From positions 1 through 64,000 of the forward strand of contig CALBDU010000012.1 in the NCBI GenBank assembly GCA_937927335.1: DNA of 64,000 bases. Direction: 5' to 3'. Under the pieces are notes generated by a model that saw only the letters and a program-made list of their open reading frames with translations, made no database searches and was not told the origin of the DNA. Of the stretch, positions 17,259 through 25,590 are shown piece after piece. The first letter of the stretch is position 1. Every line of letters starts with the position of its first letter. Made by a program: the position numbers and the translations under genes. This stretch comes from an uncultured Clostridium sp. GTDB lineage: Bacteria > Bacillota > Clostridia > Clostridiales > Clostridiaceae.

Positions 17259-17811
17259 TTTAGATCAGTTGGAATTTGAAGAAATATCAAATAAAAGTAA
17301 AATATACTCTATTGTGGAATCACTGTTGTTTGTTTCAGGTGAACCAGTAGAATTAAATACTATAGCTCAGATATTGGAGTGCTCTCAGGATTTTATAAGA
17401 AAAATTATGAGTGAGCTTATGGAAAAATATCATAATCAGGATAGAGGTATTCAACTTTTAAATTCAGGTGACTGCTATAGTCTGGTAACCAAGCCTGAAA
17501 ACAGCATTTATGTGGAAAAGCTATTAGGGACAAACCTTAGACAAAACTTGTCCCAGGCAGCAGTGGAAACCCTGGCTATTATAGCTTACAAACAGCCTGT
17601 TACAAGAGCAGTTATTGACGAAATCAGAGGAGTAAAAAGCGAAAGAGCTGTAAATAGTCTGATGGATAAAAAAATAATCAGGGAAAGTGGAAGGCTGGAG
17701 GTACCAGGAAGGCCCATACTTTACTCAACCACTGAGGAATTCCTTAAATATTTCGGGCTGGAGAGCCTTAAGGAACTGCCTGGTCTGGACAGCTTCTTTG
17801 ATGAAATCTGA
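17245..17811 (+). CDS. scpB: Segregation and condensation protein B
   Basis: 188 residues. ScpB is the paired winged-helix partner that dimerises on ScpA in the SMC condensin. Visible: the N-terminal YSIVESLLFVSGEPVEL and the signature LSQAAVETLAIIAYKQPVTR followed by EIRGVKSERAV. It starts inside scpA. Confidence 0.96.
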   Translation: MKNINLDQLEFEEISNKSKIYSIVESLLFVSGEPVELNTIAQILECSQDFIRKIMSELMEKYHNQDRGIQLLNSGDCYSLVTKPENSIYVEKLLGTNLRQNLSQAAVETLAIIAYKQPVTRAVIDEIRGVKSERAVNSLMDKKIIRESGRLEVPGRPILYSTTEEFLKYFGLESLKELPGLDSFFDEI

Positions 17812-17872
17812 TTTCCAGTTTAAAAATTGAATTATTGCAGAAACTAATATGGAGTTAAGCGAGGTGATGGAT

Positions 17873-18919
17873 ATGATCAAAAGAATATCCTGCTTTTGTC
17901 TGGTGCTGGCTTTAATATTAGGAAGCTTTAATATGAAAGCCGCAGCGGGGAATGATATCTATGTAAATGCCAGGTGTGCCATAGCCATGGATGCTGAAAG
18001 CAAGGCTGTACTTTTTGATAAAAGTTCTCATGACCTGGTGCCCATGGCAAGCACTACTAAAATTATGACTGCATTGGTGGCAATCAAATACGGGAATCTA
18101 GACAAGATCATTGAAGTATCCCAAAGATCGGCTAATATAGGCGGGTCTACAGTGGGATACAAAAAAGGTGAAATGATTTCTACAAGAGAGCTTATAACAG
18201 GCTTAATGCTTAGATCCGGCAATGATGCTGCAATAGCTTTAAGTGAAGGAATTGCAAGCAGTGTGGATGAGTTCGTAAAGCTGATGAATGAATATGGTAC
18301 ACAGCTTGGACTTGTAGATACACATTTCCAGTCACCCCATGGTCTGGACAGTGAACAGCATTATACCACAGCCTATGACCTGGCCCTTGTAACAGCTAAA
18401 GCAAATGAAAACAAGTTTTTCAAACAAGTGGTTAGCTCCAAGGGCTTTGACGGGAAGGAGTTTGGCTTTACAAGAAGCTATCAGAATATCAATAAGATAT
18501 TATGGCTTATTCCTGAAGCTGATGGTGTAAAAACTGGTTATACAGGAAAAGCAGGGAAGTGTCTTGTTACATCTGTAAACGTGGAAGGCAGAAACGTGGT
18601 TATTGTGGTTTTGAATTGCAAAGAAAGGTGGCAGGAAACAAAAAAGATAAATGATTATATAGTTGAAAATTACAGCTATAAAAAAATGTTTTCAGTGGGT
18701 GAAACTGCAGCGGAAGTTAAATTGGGAAGGAAAAGTATAAGGCTGGTTTATTCTAAGGATATTATTATTCCTGTAATGAAGGATAAGGAATATCGGACTG
18801 TGATAATTAAGCCGGATACCGTGGATAAGAATATAAAAGAAGGAGATTTTTTAGGGAGTATTTACATTTACTCGGAAAATAGGTTAATATATTCTGAGCC
18901 GTTGAAAGTAATCTTGTAA
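17873..18919 (+). CDS. Second D-alanyl-D-alanine carboxypeptidase (S11 family)
   Basis: 348 residues from ATG 17873 (GCGAGGTG about 8 bases upstream; earlier in-frame ATGs lack proper spacing). Signal peptide 1-25. Active-site motifs S60-T-T-K63, SGN in LRSGNDAAIA, and KTG in VKTGYTG. It is a shorter paralog of the dacF product at 14090, and the pair brackets cca-like-scpA-scpB. The two may act at different stages of growth or sporulation (inference). No terminator is seen between scpB and this gene. Confidence 0.9.
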   Translation: MIKRISCFCLVLALILGSFNMKAAAGNDIYVNARCAIAMDAESKAVLFDKSSHDLVPMASTTKIMTALVAIKYGNLDKIIEVSQRSANIGGSTVGYKKGEMISTRELITGLMLRSGNDAAIALSEGIASSVDEFVKLMNEYGTQLGLVDTHFQSPHGLDSEQHYTTAYDLALVTAKANENKFFKQVVSSKGFDGKEFGFTRSYQNINKILWLIPEADGVKTGYTGKAGKCLVTSVNVEGRNVVIVVLNCKERWQETKKINDYIVENYSYKKMFSVGETAAEVKLGRKSIRLVYSKDIIIPVMKDKEYRTVIIKPDTVDKNIKEGDFLGSIYIYSENRLIYSEPLKVIL

Positions 18920-18986
18920 TAAATACGAATATTATTGCATATTTTACATTAAATGTTTGTGTTGAATTATATTTTTATAAATATAG

Positions 18987-19015
18987 TTGACAAATTGTTC
19001 GTGCGATGATATCAT
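18987..19015 (+). promoter_or_regulatory. Promoter of the ZTP riboswitch-pfl transcript
   Basis: TTGACA (18987-18992), 17-base spacer, TATCAT (19010-19015). The start of transcription would fall about 20 bases before the aptamer. Confidence 0.65.
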
Positions 19016-19040
19016 ATACTTAACAAATTGAATAAAGCAA

Positions 19041-19113
19041 ATCATATAACTGGCGGAGCGGTGGAATAAACCACAGGGAGTATGATTTTTTACAGCCGAC
19101 CGCCTGGGCAATA
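19041..19113 (+). promoter_or_regulatory. ZMP/ZTP riboswitch (pfl motif)
   Basis: Outer stem ATCATA (19041-19046) with TATGAT (19081-19086); inside are the conserved AACTGGCGG, the GTGGAATAAACCAC hairpin and CAGGGAGTATGAT, then the 3' half GCCGACCGCCTGGGCA with the invariant CCGCCTGGGCA. This class senses ZMP/ZTP, the signal of 10-formyl-tetrahydrofolate shortage. Placement before pyruvate formate-lyase fits: formate supplies one-carbon units. Confidence 0.92.
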
Positions 19114-19142
19114 ATTTTGTTCAGGTTGTGCGGCTTTTTTTA
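19095..19142 (+). terminator. ZTP riboswitch terminator
   Basis: The aptamer 3' half (19095-19106, GCCGACCGCCTG) can instead pair with CAGGTTGTGCGGC (19122-19134), followed by an eight-base T tract. Ligand binding to CCGCCTGGGCA would therefore block termination, an ON switch. Confidence 0.85.
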
Positions 19143-19165
19143 TTTTATTTGTGGAGGGATGTAAA

Positions 19166-21394
19166 ATGATTAAAAAAGAATGGACAAGTTTTTTACAAGG
19201 AAATTGGACCGAAGAAATTGATGTTAGAGACTTTATTAATAAAAATGTGGAATCCTATGTTGGGGATGACTCATTTTTAGCTGGGCCTACTGATAAAACA
19301 AAGAAGCTTTGGGATGAATGTGAGGAACTTATAAAGGAAGAACTGACAAAAGGTGTACTTGAAATAGATACAAAAACTGTGTCAGGCATAGGAAGCTTTA
19401 AACCAGGATATGTGGACAAGGCTAATGAAATAATAGTAGGACTTCAAACTGATGCACCATTGAAAAGGATGGTAAATCCCTATGGCGGCATAAGGATGGC
19501 AAAACAGGCCTGTAATGAGTATGGCTATGAAATAGATCCGGAAATGGAGATGATATTCTCCAAATATAGAAAAACACATAATCAGGGAGTATTTGACGCC
19601 TATACGGAAGAAACAAAAACTGCAAGGACAGTGGGACTTTTAACCGGCTTGCCGGATGCATACGGAAGAGGAAGAATAATAGGGGATTACAGAAGGATTG
19701 CCTTATATGGCACAGATTTTCTTATAGAAGAAAAAAAGAAAGACCTGAAGATATTTAACGGCACTATGGATGATGAAACAATAAGGCTTAGAGAGGAAAT
19801 ATCGGAACAGATCAGAGCCCTTGTTGAAACCCAAAAGATGGCTATGACCTATGGCGTTGATATATCACAAGGAGCAAAGGATGCAAGGGAAGCAGTTCAG
19901 TTTGTTTATATCGGATATCTGGCTGGCATCAGGGAAAATAACGGGGCTGCAATGTCTCTTGGAAGAGTAAGCACCTTCCTTGATATATTTATAAACAGGG
20001 ATTTGAAAAATGGAACCTTAACTGAAGCAGGGGCACAGGAGCTGGTGGATCAGTTTGTAATAAAGCTTAGAATTGCAAGACATTTAAGAACACCAGAATA
20101 CAACGAACTTTTCGCAGGAGATCCAAACTGGATAACAGAATCTATTGGAGGCATGAGCATTGACGGATTTACACTGGTAACAAAAACCTCTTACAGATTC
20201 CTGCATACTCTTGTAAACCTGGGACCTGCACCTGAGCCAAACATGACTGTTTTATGGTCAAACAGGCTTCCTGAAAATTTCAAGAAGTTCTGTGCAAAAA
20301 TGTCTATTTTAACTGATTCAATTCAATATGAAAATGACGATATTATGAGACCGGTATATGGCGATGATTATGGTATTGCCTGCTGTGTATCAGCTATGGC
20401 CATAGGAAAACAGATGCAATTTTTCGGTGCAAGGTGCAATCTTGCCAAATCTCTTCTTTATGCAATAAACGGAGGAATGGATGAAAAGAAGGGAATTATG
20501 GTTGTTCCAGGCATAGAAAAAATAGAGGATGAAATATTGGATTATGAAAAGGTAATGGCAAATTTCATCAAGGTAATGGAATATGTGGCCGGGCTTTATG
20601 TTAATACTATGAATGTAATTCATTTCATGCATGATAAATATGCATATGAAGCAAGCCAGATGGCGCTTCATGATTCAAAGGTTGAAAGGCTTATGGCTTT
20701 TGGCATAGCAGGACTTTCAGTAACTGCCGATTCCCTTAGCGCAATTAAATTTGCAAAGGTAAAGCCTGTAAGGGAAAATGGTATAGCTGTAGACTTTGAA
20801 ATTGAAGGTGAATTCCCTAAATACGGCAATGATAATGATGACGTTGATGATATTGCAGTACATGTGGCAAAATTGTTCAGCAGCGAGCTTAAAAAACACA
20901 AAACCTACAGAGATGCAGTGCACACTTTATCTGTGCTTACCATTACTTCAAATGTAGTTTATGGAAAGAAAACCGGGTCCACTCCTGATGGAAGAAAAGC
21001 AGGAGAAGCTTTTGCACCTGGTGCCAATCCAATGCATGGAAGAGATATCAATGGTGCTCTGGCTTCGTTGAATTCCGTAGCTAAAATTCCATACAGAAAT
21101 GTATGCGAGGATGGTGTATCAAATACATTCTCTATTGTACCGGATGCTCTTGGAAAAGAAGAAGCTTCAAGGATAAACAACCTGGCGGCTATTCTTGATG
21201 GGTATTTTATTCAAGGTGCTCATCATATAAATGTTAATGTATTAAACAGGGAAACTTTAGTTGATGCTATGGAAAATCCAGGAAAGTACCCTTTACTTAC
21301 TATAAGAGTATCTGGATATGCTGTAAACTTTAACAGACTCAGCAGAGCACAGCAAATGGAGGTTATCAGCAGAACCTTCCACAAATCAGTATAA
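19166..21394 (+). CDS. pflB: Formate C-acetyltransferase (pyruvate formate-lyase)
   Basis: 742 residues from ATG 19166 (GGAGGG upstream). It converts pyruvate and CoA to acetyl-CoA and formate by glycyl-radical chemistry. The adjacent catalytic cysteines are C406-C407 in GIACCVSAMA, and the radical glycine is G717 in IRVSGYAVNF. The CC pair separates true PFL from glycerol, choline and other glycyl-radical enzymes. It is governed by the ZTP riboswitch. The required activating enzyme (PflA) is not next to it and is not seen in this window. A strong terminator follows, so the downstream regulator is a separate unit. Confidence 0.96.
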   Translation: MIKKEWTSFLQGNWTEEIDVRDFINKNVESYVGDDSFLAGPTDKTKKLWDECEELIKEELTKGVLEIDTKTVSGIGSFKPGYVDKANEIIVGLQTDAPLKRMVNPYGGIRMAKQACNEYGYEIDPEMEMIFSKYRKTHNQGVFDAYTEETKTARTVGLLTGLPDAYGRGRIIGDYRRIALYGTDFLIEEKKKDLKIFNGTMDDETIRLREEISEQIRALVETQKMAMTYGVDISQGAKDAREAVQFVYIGYLAGIRENNGAAMSLGRVSTFLDIFINRDLKNGTLTEAGAQELVDQFVIKLRIARHLRTPEYNELFAGDPNWITESIGGMSIDGFTLVTKTSYRFLHTLVNLGPAPEPNMTVLWSNRLPENFKKFCAKMSILTDSIQYENDDIMRPVYGDDYGIACCVSAMAIGKQMQFFGARCNLAKSLLYAINGGMDEKKGIMVVPGIEKIEDEILDYEKVMANFIKVMEYVAGLYVNTMNVIHFMHDKYAYEASQMALHDSKVERLMAFGIAGLSVTADSLSAIKFAKVKPVRENGIAVDFEIEGEFPKYGNDNDDVDDIAVHVAKLFSSELKKHKTYRDAVHTLSVLTITSNVVYGKKTGSTPDGRKAGEAFAPGANPMHGRDINGALASLNSVAKIPYRNVCEDGVSNTFSIVPDALGKEEASRINNLAAILDGYFIQGAHHINVNVLNRETLVDAMENPGKYPLLTIRVSGYAVNFNRLSRAQQMEVISRTFHKSV

Positions 21395-21400
21395 TAATTG

Positions 21401-21425
21401 GGTCCGGCGGAGCCGGGCCTTTTTG
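21401..21425 (+). terminator. Intrinsic terminator after pflB
   Basis: GGTCCGGC (21401-21408) pairs with GCCGGGCC (21412-21419), one G-U pair, with a 3-base loop and five Ts. Confidence 0.9.
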
Positions 21426-21495
21426 TTTTACTGGTATCATAAAAGGAAAAGTGTTATAATTTGATAATAAATTACACAAATTGGGGGCGCCGAAA

Positions 21496-23385
21496 ATGAT
21501 AGATGAAAAAATTCATGAATATGATATAGAAGCATCCCATAAAAGATGTGAAAAATCTGGATTATCCCGGGATAACCTTTATAGCAGGAAAATAATTGGC
21601 AAGGAAGAGCTTCAGAAAAAGTTTGCTATTAACCGTGAGTTAATATTAACAGCAATTCCTTATATGGAGCAGCTTTATAATTTTGTAAAAGGCTCAAATT
21701 ATTTTGCACTGCTTTTGGACCGGGAAGGCTGTATTTTAAATGCTATAGGAGATGAAGGAATTTTGGACCAGGCATTTTTCATGAAAATGATGCCAGGTGC
21801 CTATATGGATGAATACAATATCGGAACAAATGCCATGAGTATAGCATTGCAGGTAGATTATCCAGTGCAGGTTTCAGGAGTGGACCATTATATTAAAGCC
21901 TACTATAAATGGACCTGTTCTGCAGCCAGGATATTGGATGATACAGGAAAGCTAATTGGTATATTAAACCTTACAGGCTATTCAACAAGCATGCATCCAC
22001 ACACCCTTGGCATGGTGGCTGCTGCATCAAATGCCATACAGCAGATGCTGAAGATAAAAGAAATAAACAGGGTATTAACCAAGACTAAAATGCATATGGA
22101 AACTATATTCCATTCCATGCCTGCTGGTATAATCACCTGTGATGTTGAGGACAACATAATACTAGCGAATAAAAAAGCTGAGGAGCTTTTTGGCTATGAA
22201 CTTTCAGAGCTTAAACCAAGCTCTATGGGAAAGCTTATTGATAACTGGAGCCATATCAAGAGCAGCCTTAAAGCAGAAAAAGACATAATCAACGAAGATG
22301 TTTATGTTAACATAGCAGCTGGAAGAATACAATTTAATATGAGCGCGTATGCCATTTATGATTCCCAGGGGGCTATTGATGAAATAATATGCGTATTTGA
22401 GGAAATAAAAAAGATTAGGAAGCTTGCTGGAAAGATCATGTCGGGCCAGGCTACTTATACCTTTGATAAAATAATAGGCAGGGAAGAAAGCTTCTTAAAG
22501 GTAATAGAATATGCTAAAAAGATTGCGGACAGCAAGTCCACTATATTGATTATGGGAGAAAGTGGCACAGGGAAGGAACTTTTTTCCCAGTCTATCCATA
22601 ATTACAGCAGCAGAGCTGAAGAGCCCTTTATAGCTGTGAATTGCGGTGCAATACCAAGAGAGCTTATAGAATCAGAGCTTTTCGGCTATGAGGAGGGTGC
22701 TTTTACCGGAGCTAAAAGGGGTGGCCATGCAGGAAAGTTTGAGATATCAGATGGAGGAACAATATTCCTTGATGAAATTGGTGAAATGCCTCTGGATATG
22801 CAGACAAAACTCCTCAGGGCAATAGAAGAGGGAGTTATTACAAGAATTGGCGGACAAAAGCAGATAAAGGTGGATACAAGGGTTATTGCAGCTACAAACA
22901 AGGATTTGAAACAAGAGGTGGAAAACGGTAATTTTAGGAAGGATCTTTTTTACAGGCTTAATGTACTTCCTATATATCTTCCACCATTAAGGGAAAGAAA
23001 AGAGGATATTATACCCCTTATAAAATATCTTATGAGAAACATATCCCACCGCTTAAACAAAAAACCAGTGAATATACCTGAAGACTATCTGCAGAGGATG
23101 ATAGAATATAACTGGCCGGGCAATATCAGAGAACTTGAAAATGTTGTTGAACTTATTATAAATACGGAGGCCCTTCCTCTGAACATATTCGATGGTAAAA
23201 CCGACAGCGCAAGCGGACTGATGCCTCTAAAACGGGAATATTTAAGCCTTAAGGAAATTGAGAAGGAGCATATATTAAAGGTTATAAAAAGGTTTGACGG
23301 AAATATTTCTCAGACAGCAGCAGTATTAGGCATTGGGAGAAATACCCTTTATAGAAAGCTTGAGGAATATGGAATTAATATTTAA
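21496..23385 (+). CDS. Sigma-54-dependent transcriptional activator (GAF-PAS-AAA+-Fis)
   Basis: 629 residues from ATG 21496 (GGGGG run upstream). Order: an AcoR-like N-terminal region with a GAF-type domain (about 55-190), a PAS domain (about 195-315, MPAGIITCDVEDNI), the AAA+ module with Walker A G354-ESGTGKE and the sigma-54 contact loop G401-AFTGA, and a C-terminal Fis-type helix-turn-helix (NISQTAAVLGIGRNTLYRKL). It drives transcription from -24/-12 promoters in response to a ligand of the GAF/PAS region. No such promoter was found beside it, so its target is unknown; the downstream antiporter is only 14 bases away and is probably co-transcribed. Confidence 0.92.
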   Translation: MIDEKIHEYDIEASHKRCEKSGLSRDNLYSRKIIGKEELQKKFAINRELILTAIPYMEQLYNFVKGSNYFALLLDREGCILNAIGDEGILDQAFFMKMMPGAYMDEYNIGTNAMSIALQVDYPVQVSGVDHYIKAYYKWTCSAARILDDTGKLIGILNLTGYSTSMHPHTLGMVAAASNAIQQMLKIKEINRVLTKTKMHMETIFHSMPAGIITCDVEDNIILANKKAEELFGYELSELKPSSMGKLIDNWSHIKSSLKAEKDIINEDVYVNIAAGRIQFNMSAYAIYDSQGAIDEIICVFEEIKKIRKLAGKIMSGQATYTFDKIIGREESFLKVIEYAKKIADSKSTILIMGESGTGKELFSQSIHNYSSRAEEPFIAVNCGAIPRELIESELFGYEEGAFTGAKRGGHAGKFEISDGGTIFLDEIGEMPLDMQTKLLRAIEEGVITRIGGQKQIKVDTRVIAATNKDLKQEVENGNFRKDLFYRLNVLPIYLPPLRERKEDIIPLIKYLMRNISHRLNKKPVNIPEDYLQRMIEYNWPGNIRELENVVELIINTEALPLNIFDGKTDSASGLMPLKREYLSLKEIEKEHILKVIKRFDGNISQTAAVLGIGRNTLYRKLEEYGINI

Positions 23386-23399
23386 GGCGGGTGGACATT

Positions 23400-24632
23400 A
23401 TGGAAAGCAATATAGTTTTACTAACAGAGGAGGCTATGAAGCTTCTGGCCATTATACTTATTTGTGGTGTGGTTTGTGCAAAATCCAGCTCATTTATAAA
23501 ACTCCCTGATACAGTATTATTCATACTGGCGGGCGTCATTATAGGGCCTGAACTTTTGAATCTGGTGGATTTTAAGGATTTTCCCGTGGCAAACCAGTTT
23601 ATACTAACCTTTGGCGCAGCTTATATTCTATATGACGGCGGCAGGGAAATAAGGCTTAATGTACTTAACAAGGTAAAGATATCCGTTACCTTGCTGGCTA
23701 CCGCAGGTGTTATAATATCTGCGTTTATAACTGGCTTTTTTGCAGAAAAGGTACTACATTTGGACTTTTTATACGCATTGCTGCTGGGTGCAGTGATAGC
23801 GTCCACCGACCCCTCGGTGCTTGTTCCTCTTTTCAAAAATATGAATATAAGCCCAAAGCTGAAGCAGACGATTATTTCAGAATCAGCCTTTAATGATGCG
23901 GCAGGTGCTATTGTAACTTTTGTAGTGGTAGGCATCATAGGCGGGGGAAGCTTTTCTTTGGGAGGCAGCATTTTTGAACTTTTTAAAACGGCATTAGGGG
24001 GAATAATTGTTGGGATAATTTTTGGATATGGAGCTACGCTTTTGGCTTCAGAGCACAAGGCAGGCATTTTAAGCGGTTTTCCCGGTGAAATTGCCGTGGC
24101 TGCAGTACTAGGTGCTTATGTAACTGCACAGCATTTTGGCTTTAGCGGTTTTATGGCGGTTTTCCTGGTGGGAATTATGTGCGGCAACAAATCCATGTTT
24201 AAGCTTTCTATATCAAAGGAGGGCTATGAAACTCACCTTAGCTTTAAAGATGTGCTGATAACGATACTTAGGATTATGATATTTGTTTTGCTGGGAACCC
24301 AGATGGACTTTGCAATTATAGGAAGGTACTGGCAAGGAGCCTTGATAGTGGTTGTCCTGTTTGTGTTTTTGGCAAGGCCGGTTTCTGTACTGCTTTCAGT
24401 TATATTTGATAGAAAGGCCCAGTGGACATTAAAGGAGATTTTATATTTGATGTGGACCAGGGAAACAGGTGTTATTCCTGCGGCTTTAGCAGGCATGTTG
24501 GTTTCAATGCAGATACCTAACGCCAAAATAATATCTGCAGTGACCTCCATGGCCATAATTATAACTTTAACCTTCCAAGCCAGCAGTGCAAAATATGCAG
24601 CTAAGCTGCTTAATCTTGAAATAGAGGAATAA
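23400..24632 (+). CDS. Cation:proton antiporter (CPA1/NhaP-like)
   Basis: 410 residues from ATG 23400. About 12 membrane helices with the CPA transport-site region visible as AVIASTDPSVLVPLFKN and SESAFNDAAGAIVTF (the ND pair that typifies electroneutral Na+/H+ exchange). Membrane antiporter for Na+ or K+ against protons; no cytosolic TrkA-like tail. Likely expressed with the sigma-54 activator. Ends at a shared bidirectional terminator. Confidence 0.88.
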   Translation: MESNIVLLTEEAMKLLAIILICGVVCAKSSSFIKLPDTVLFILAGVIIGPELLNLVDFKDFPVANQFILTFGAAYILYDGGREIRLNVLNKVKISVTLLATAGVIISAFITGFFAEKVLHLDFLYALLLGAVIASTDPSVLVPLFKNMNISPKLKQTIISESAFNDAAGAIVTFVVVGIIGGGSFSLGGSIFELFKTALGGIIVGIIFGYGATLLASEHKAGILSGFPGEIAVAAVLGAYVTAQHFGFSGFMAVFLVGIMCGNKSMFKLSISKEGYETHLSFKDVLITILRIMIFVLLGTQMDFAIIGRYWQGALIVVVLFVFLARPVSVLLSVIFDRKAQWTLKEILYLMWTRETGVIPAALAGMLVSMQIPNAKIISAVTSMAIIITLTFQASSAKYAAKLLNLEIEE

Positions 24633-24635
24633 TAA

Positions 24636-24667
24636 AAGCATTGGATGAGCCAGCTCATTCAATGCTT
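24636..24667. terminator. Bidirectional terminator between antiporter and Gx-transporter genes
   Basis: AAGCATTGGATGAG (24636-24649) pairs with CTCATTCAATGCTT (24654-24667) with one G-U pair, between convergent genes; it touches the stop codon of the minus-strand gene. Confidence 0.8.
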
Positions 24668-25181
24668 AATTTATTAAATCATTTAATATAGGTATTTTGT
24701 TTAAATGCTTAACAAGGAAATTAGTACATACACCGATAAAGTAACCGGTTATCAGGGCTGATACCATCAAAACCGGAAGATATATATATATCCTGAGATC
24801 CTGTATTACTAAAGATGCAACAAGAAGCTGGCCTATATTATGAAATATGGCTCCCATTATGCTTATGGACCATAGGCTTAATGAATTTCTAAAGAATTTA
24901 TATAAAATTATCATCACAAAATTGCTTAACAGTCCGCCGGCAATGCTGAATAAAAATGCAGACATGGAACCTCCGAACATAGAGCCCAGCAGTGTCCTTA
25001 AAAACATTATCAGCAGCGCTTCCTTCCACCCGAAAATTATCAATGCAGCCAGAGAAACCAGATTTGCAAGGCCAAGTTTAATTCCTGGAAACAGCACTGG
25101 TACCTGTGCTTCTATAACATAAATTATCAGGGCTATACTCACCATCAGGCTCAAAACCACCATTTTTTTTGTCTTATTCAT
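24666..25181 (-). CDS. Gx transporter family membrane protein (heptaprenyl diphosphate synthase component I-like)
   Basis: 171 residues with about five membrane spans. The N-terminal MVVLSLMVSIALIIYVIEAQ and the central PGIKLGLANLVSLAALIIFGWKEALLI followed by LRTLLGSMFGGSMSAFLFS are the hallmark of the Gx/Hpre_diP_synt_I family, which resembles ECF S-components. Its partner upstream is a NusG-domain-II protein, a pairing I recall from the extracellular electron transfer locus of Listeria (eetB/eetA-like). No quinone or flavin-transferase genes are here, so that role is only a possibility. Confidence 0.82.
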   Translation of the reverse strand: MNKTKKMVVLSLMVSIALIIYVIEAQVPVLFPGIKLGLANLVSLAALIIFGWKEALLIMFLRTLLGSMFGGSMSAFLFSIAGGLLSNFVMIILYKFFRNSLSLWSISIMGAIFHNIGQLLVASLVIQDLRIYIYLPVLMVSALITGYFIGVCTNFLVKHLNKIPILNDLIN

Positions 25182-25192
25182 ATGACCACCTA

Positions 25193-25576
25193 CTAGTATA
25201 CATTCTCATCTACGCCTTTTGAACCACCCTGGATTACAATTATAAGCTTGTGGGGAAGACATACAACATTTTGTCCGGCTTCTGAAGCCCAGCCTTCTTT
25301 AACACAAAGCTTATCTGGGCAGTCTGCATCCGATACCCTTATCTTCCCTTTTTCAATAGTTATTATATTGTAATGTCCGCCTTCATAGGGAATTTTAATT
25401 TCCTGGGGTTCAGTTATTTTATCCAGGTCAATGGTTCTAATAACTTTGCCGTCCTGCTTAATTTGTGCTATATGACTGGAGCTTTTGGAAAACTTCTTAT
25501 AGGCAAATACGCCCGCTGTACTAAGAGCCAATGCCAGGATTATCATCACGGCAACTATTTTATCTCCCTTTTTCAT
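25193..25576 (-). CDS. NusG domain II-containing exported protein
   Basis: 127 residues. An N-terminal signal anchor (about residues 7-27) is followed by a small beta domain of the NusG_II family: IAQIKQDGKVIRTIDLD, then NIITIEKGKIRVSDADCPDKLCVKEGW and NVVCLPHKLIIVI. The conserved cysteines of DCPDKLC and the VCLPHK motif are typical. The domain faces the outside. It lies 11 bases before the Gx membrane protein and probably works with it. Confidence 0.85.
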   Translation of the reverse strand: MKKGDKIVAVMIILALALSTAGVFAYKKFSKSSSHIAQIKQDGKVIRTIDLDKITEPQEIKIPYEGGHYNIITIEKGKIRVSDADCPDKLCVKEGWASEAGQNVVCLPHKLIIVIQGGSKGVDENVY

Positions 25577-25590
25577 GTGTTTACCTCTTT

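Noticed and set aside
18920..19165. Sigma-54 promoter in front of pflB controlled by the downstream activator
   Set aside because: No GG-N10-GC pair at the right spacing; the region is explained by a sigma-A promoter, the ZTP aptamer and its terminator.
23621..24067. 148-codon minus-strand frame inside the antiporter gene
   Set aside because: It is a mirror of a complete membrane-protein gene, low in complexity, with no start signal.
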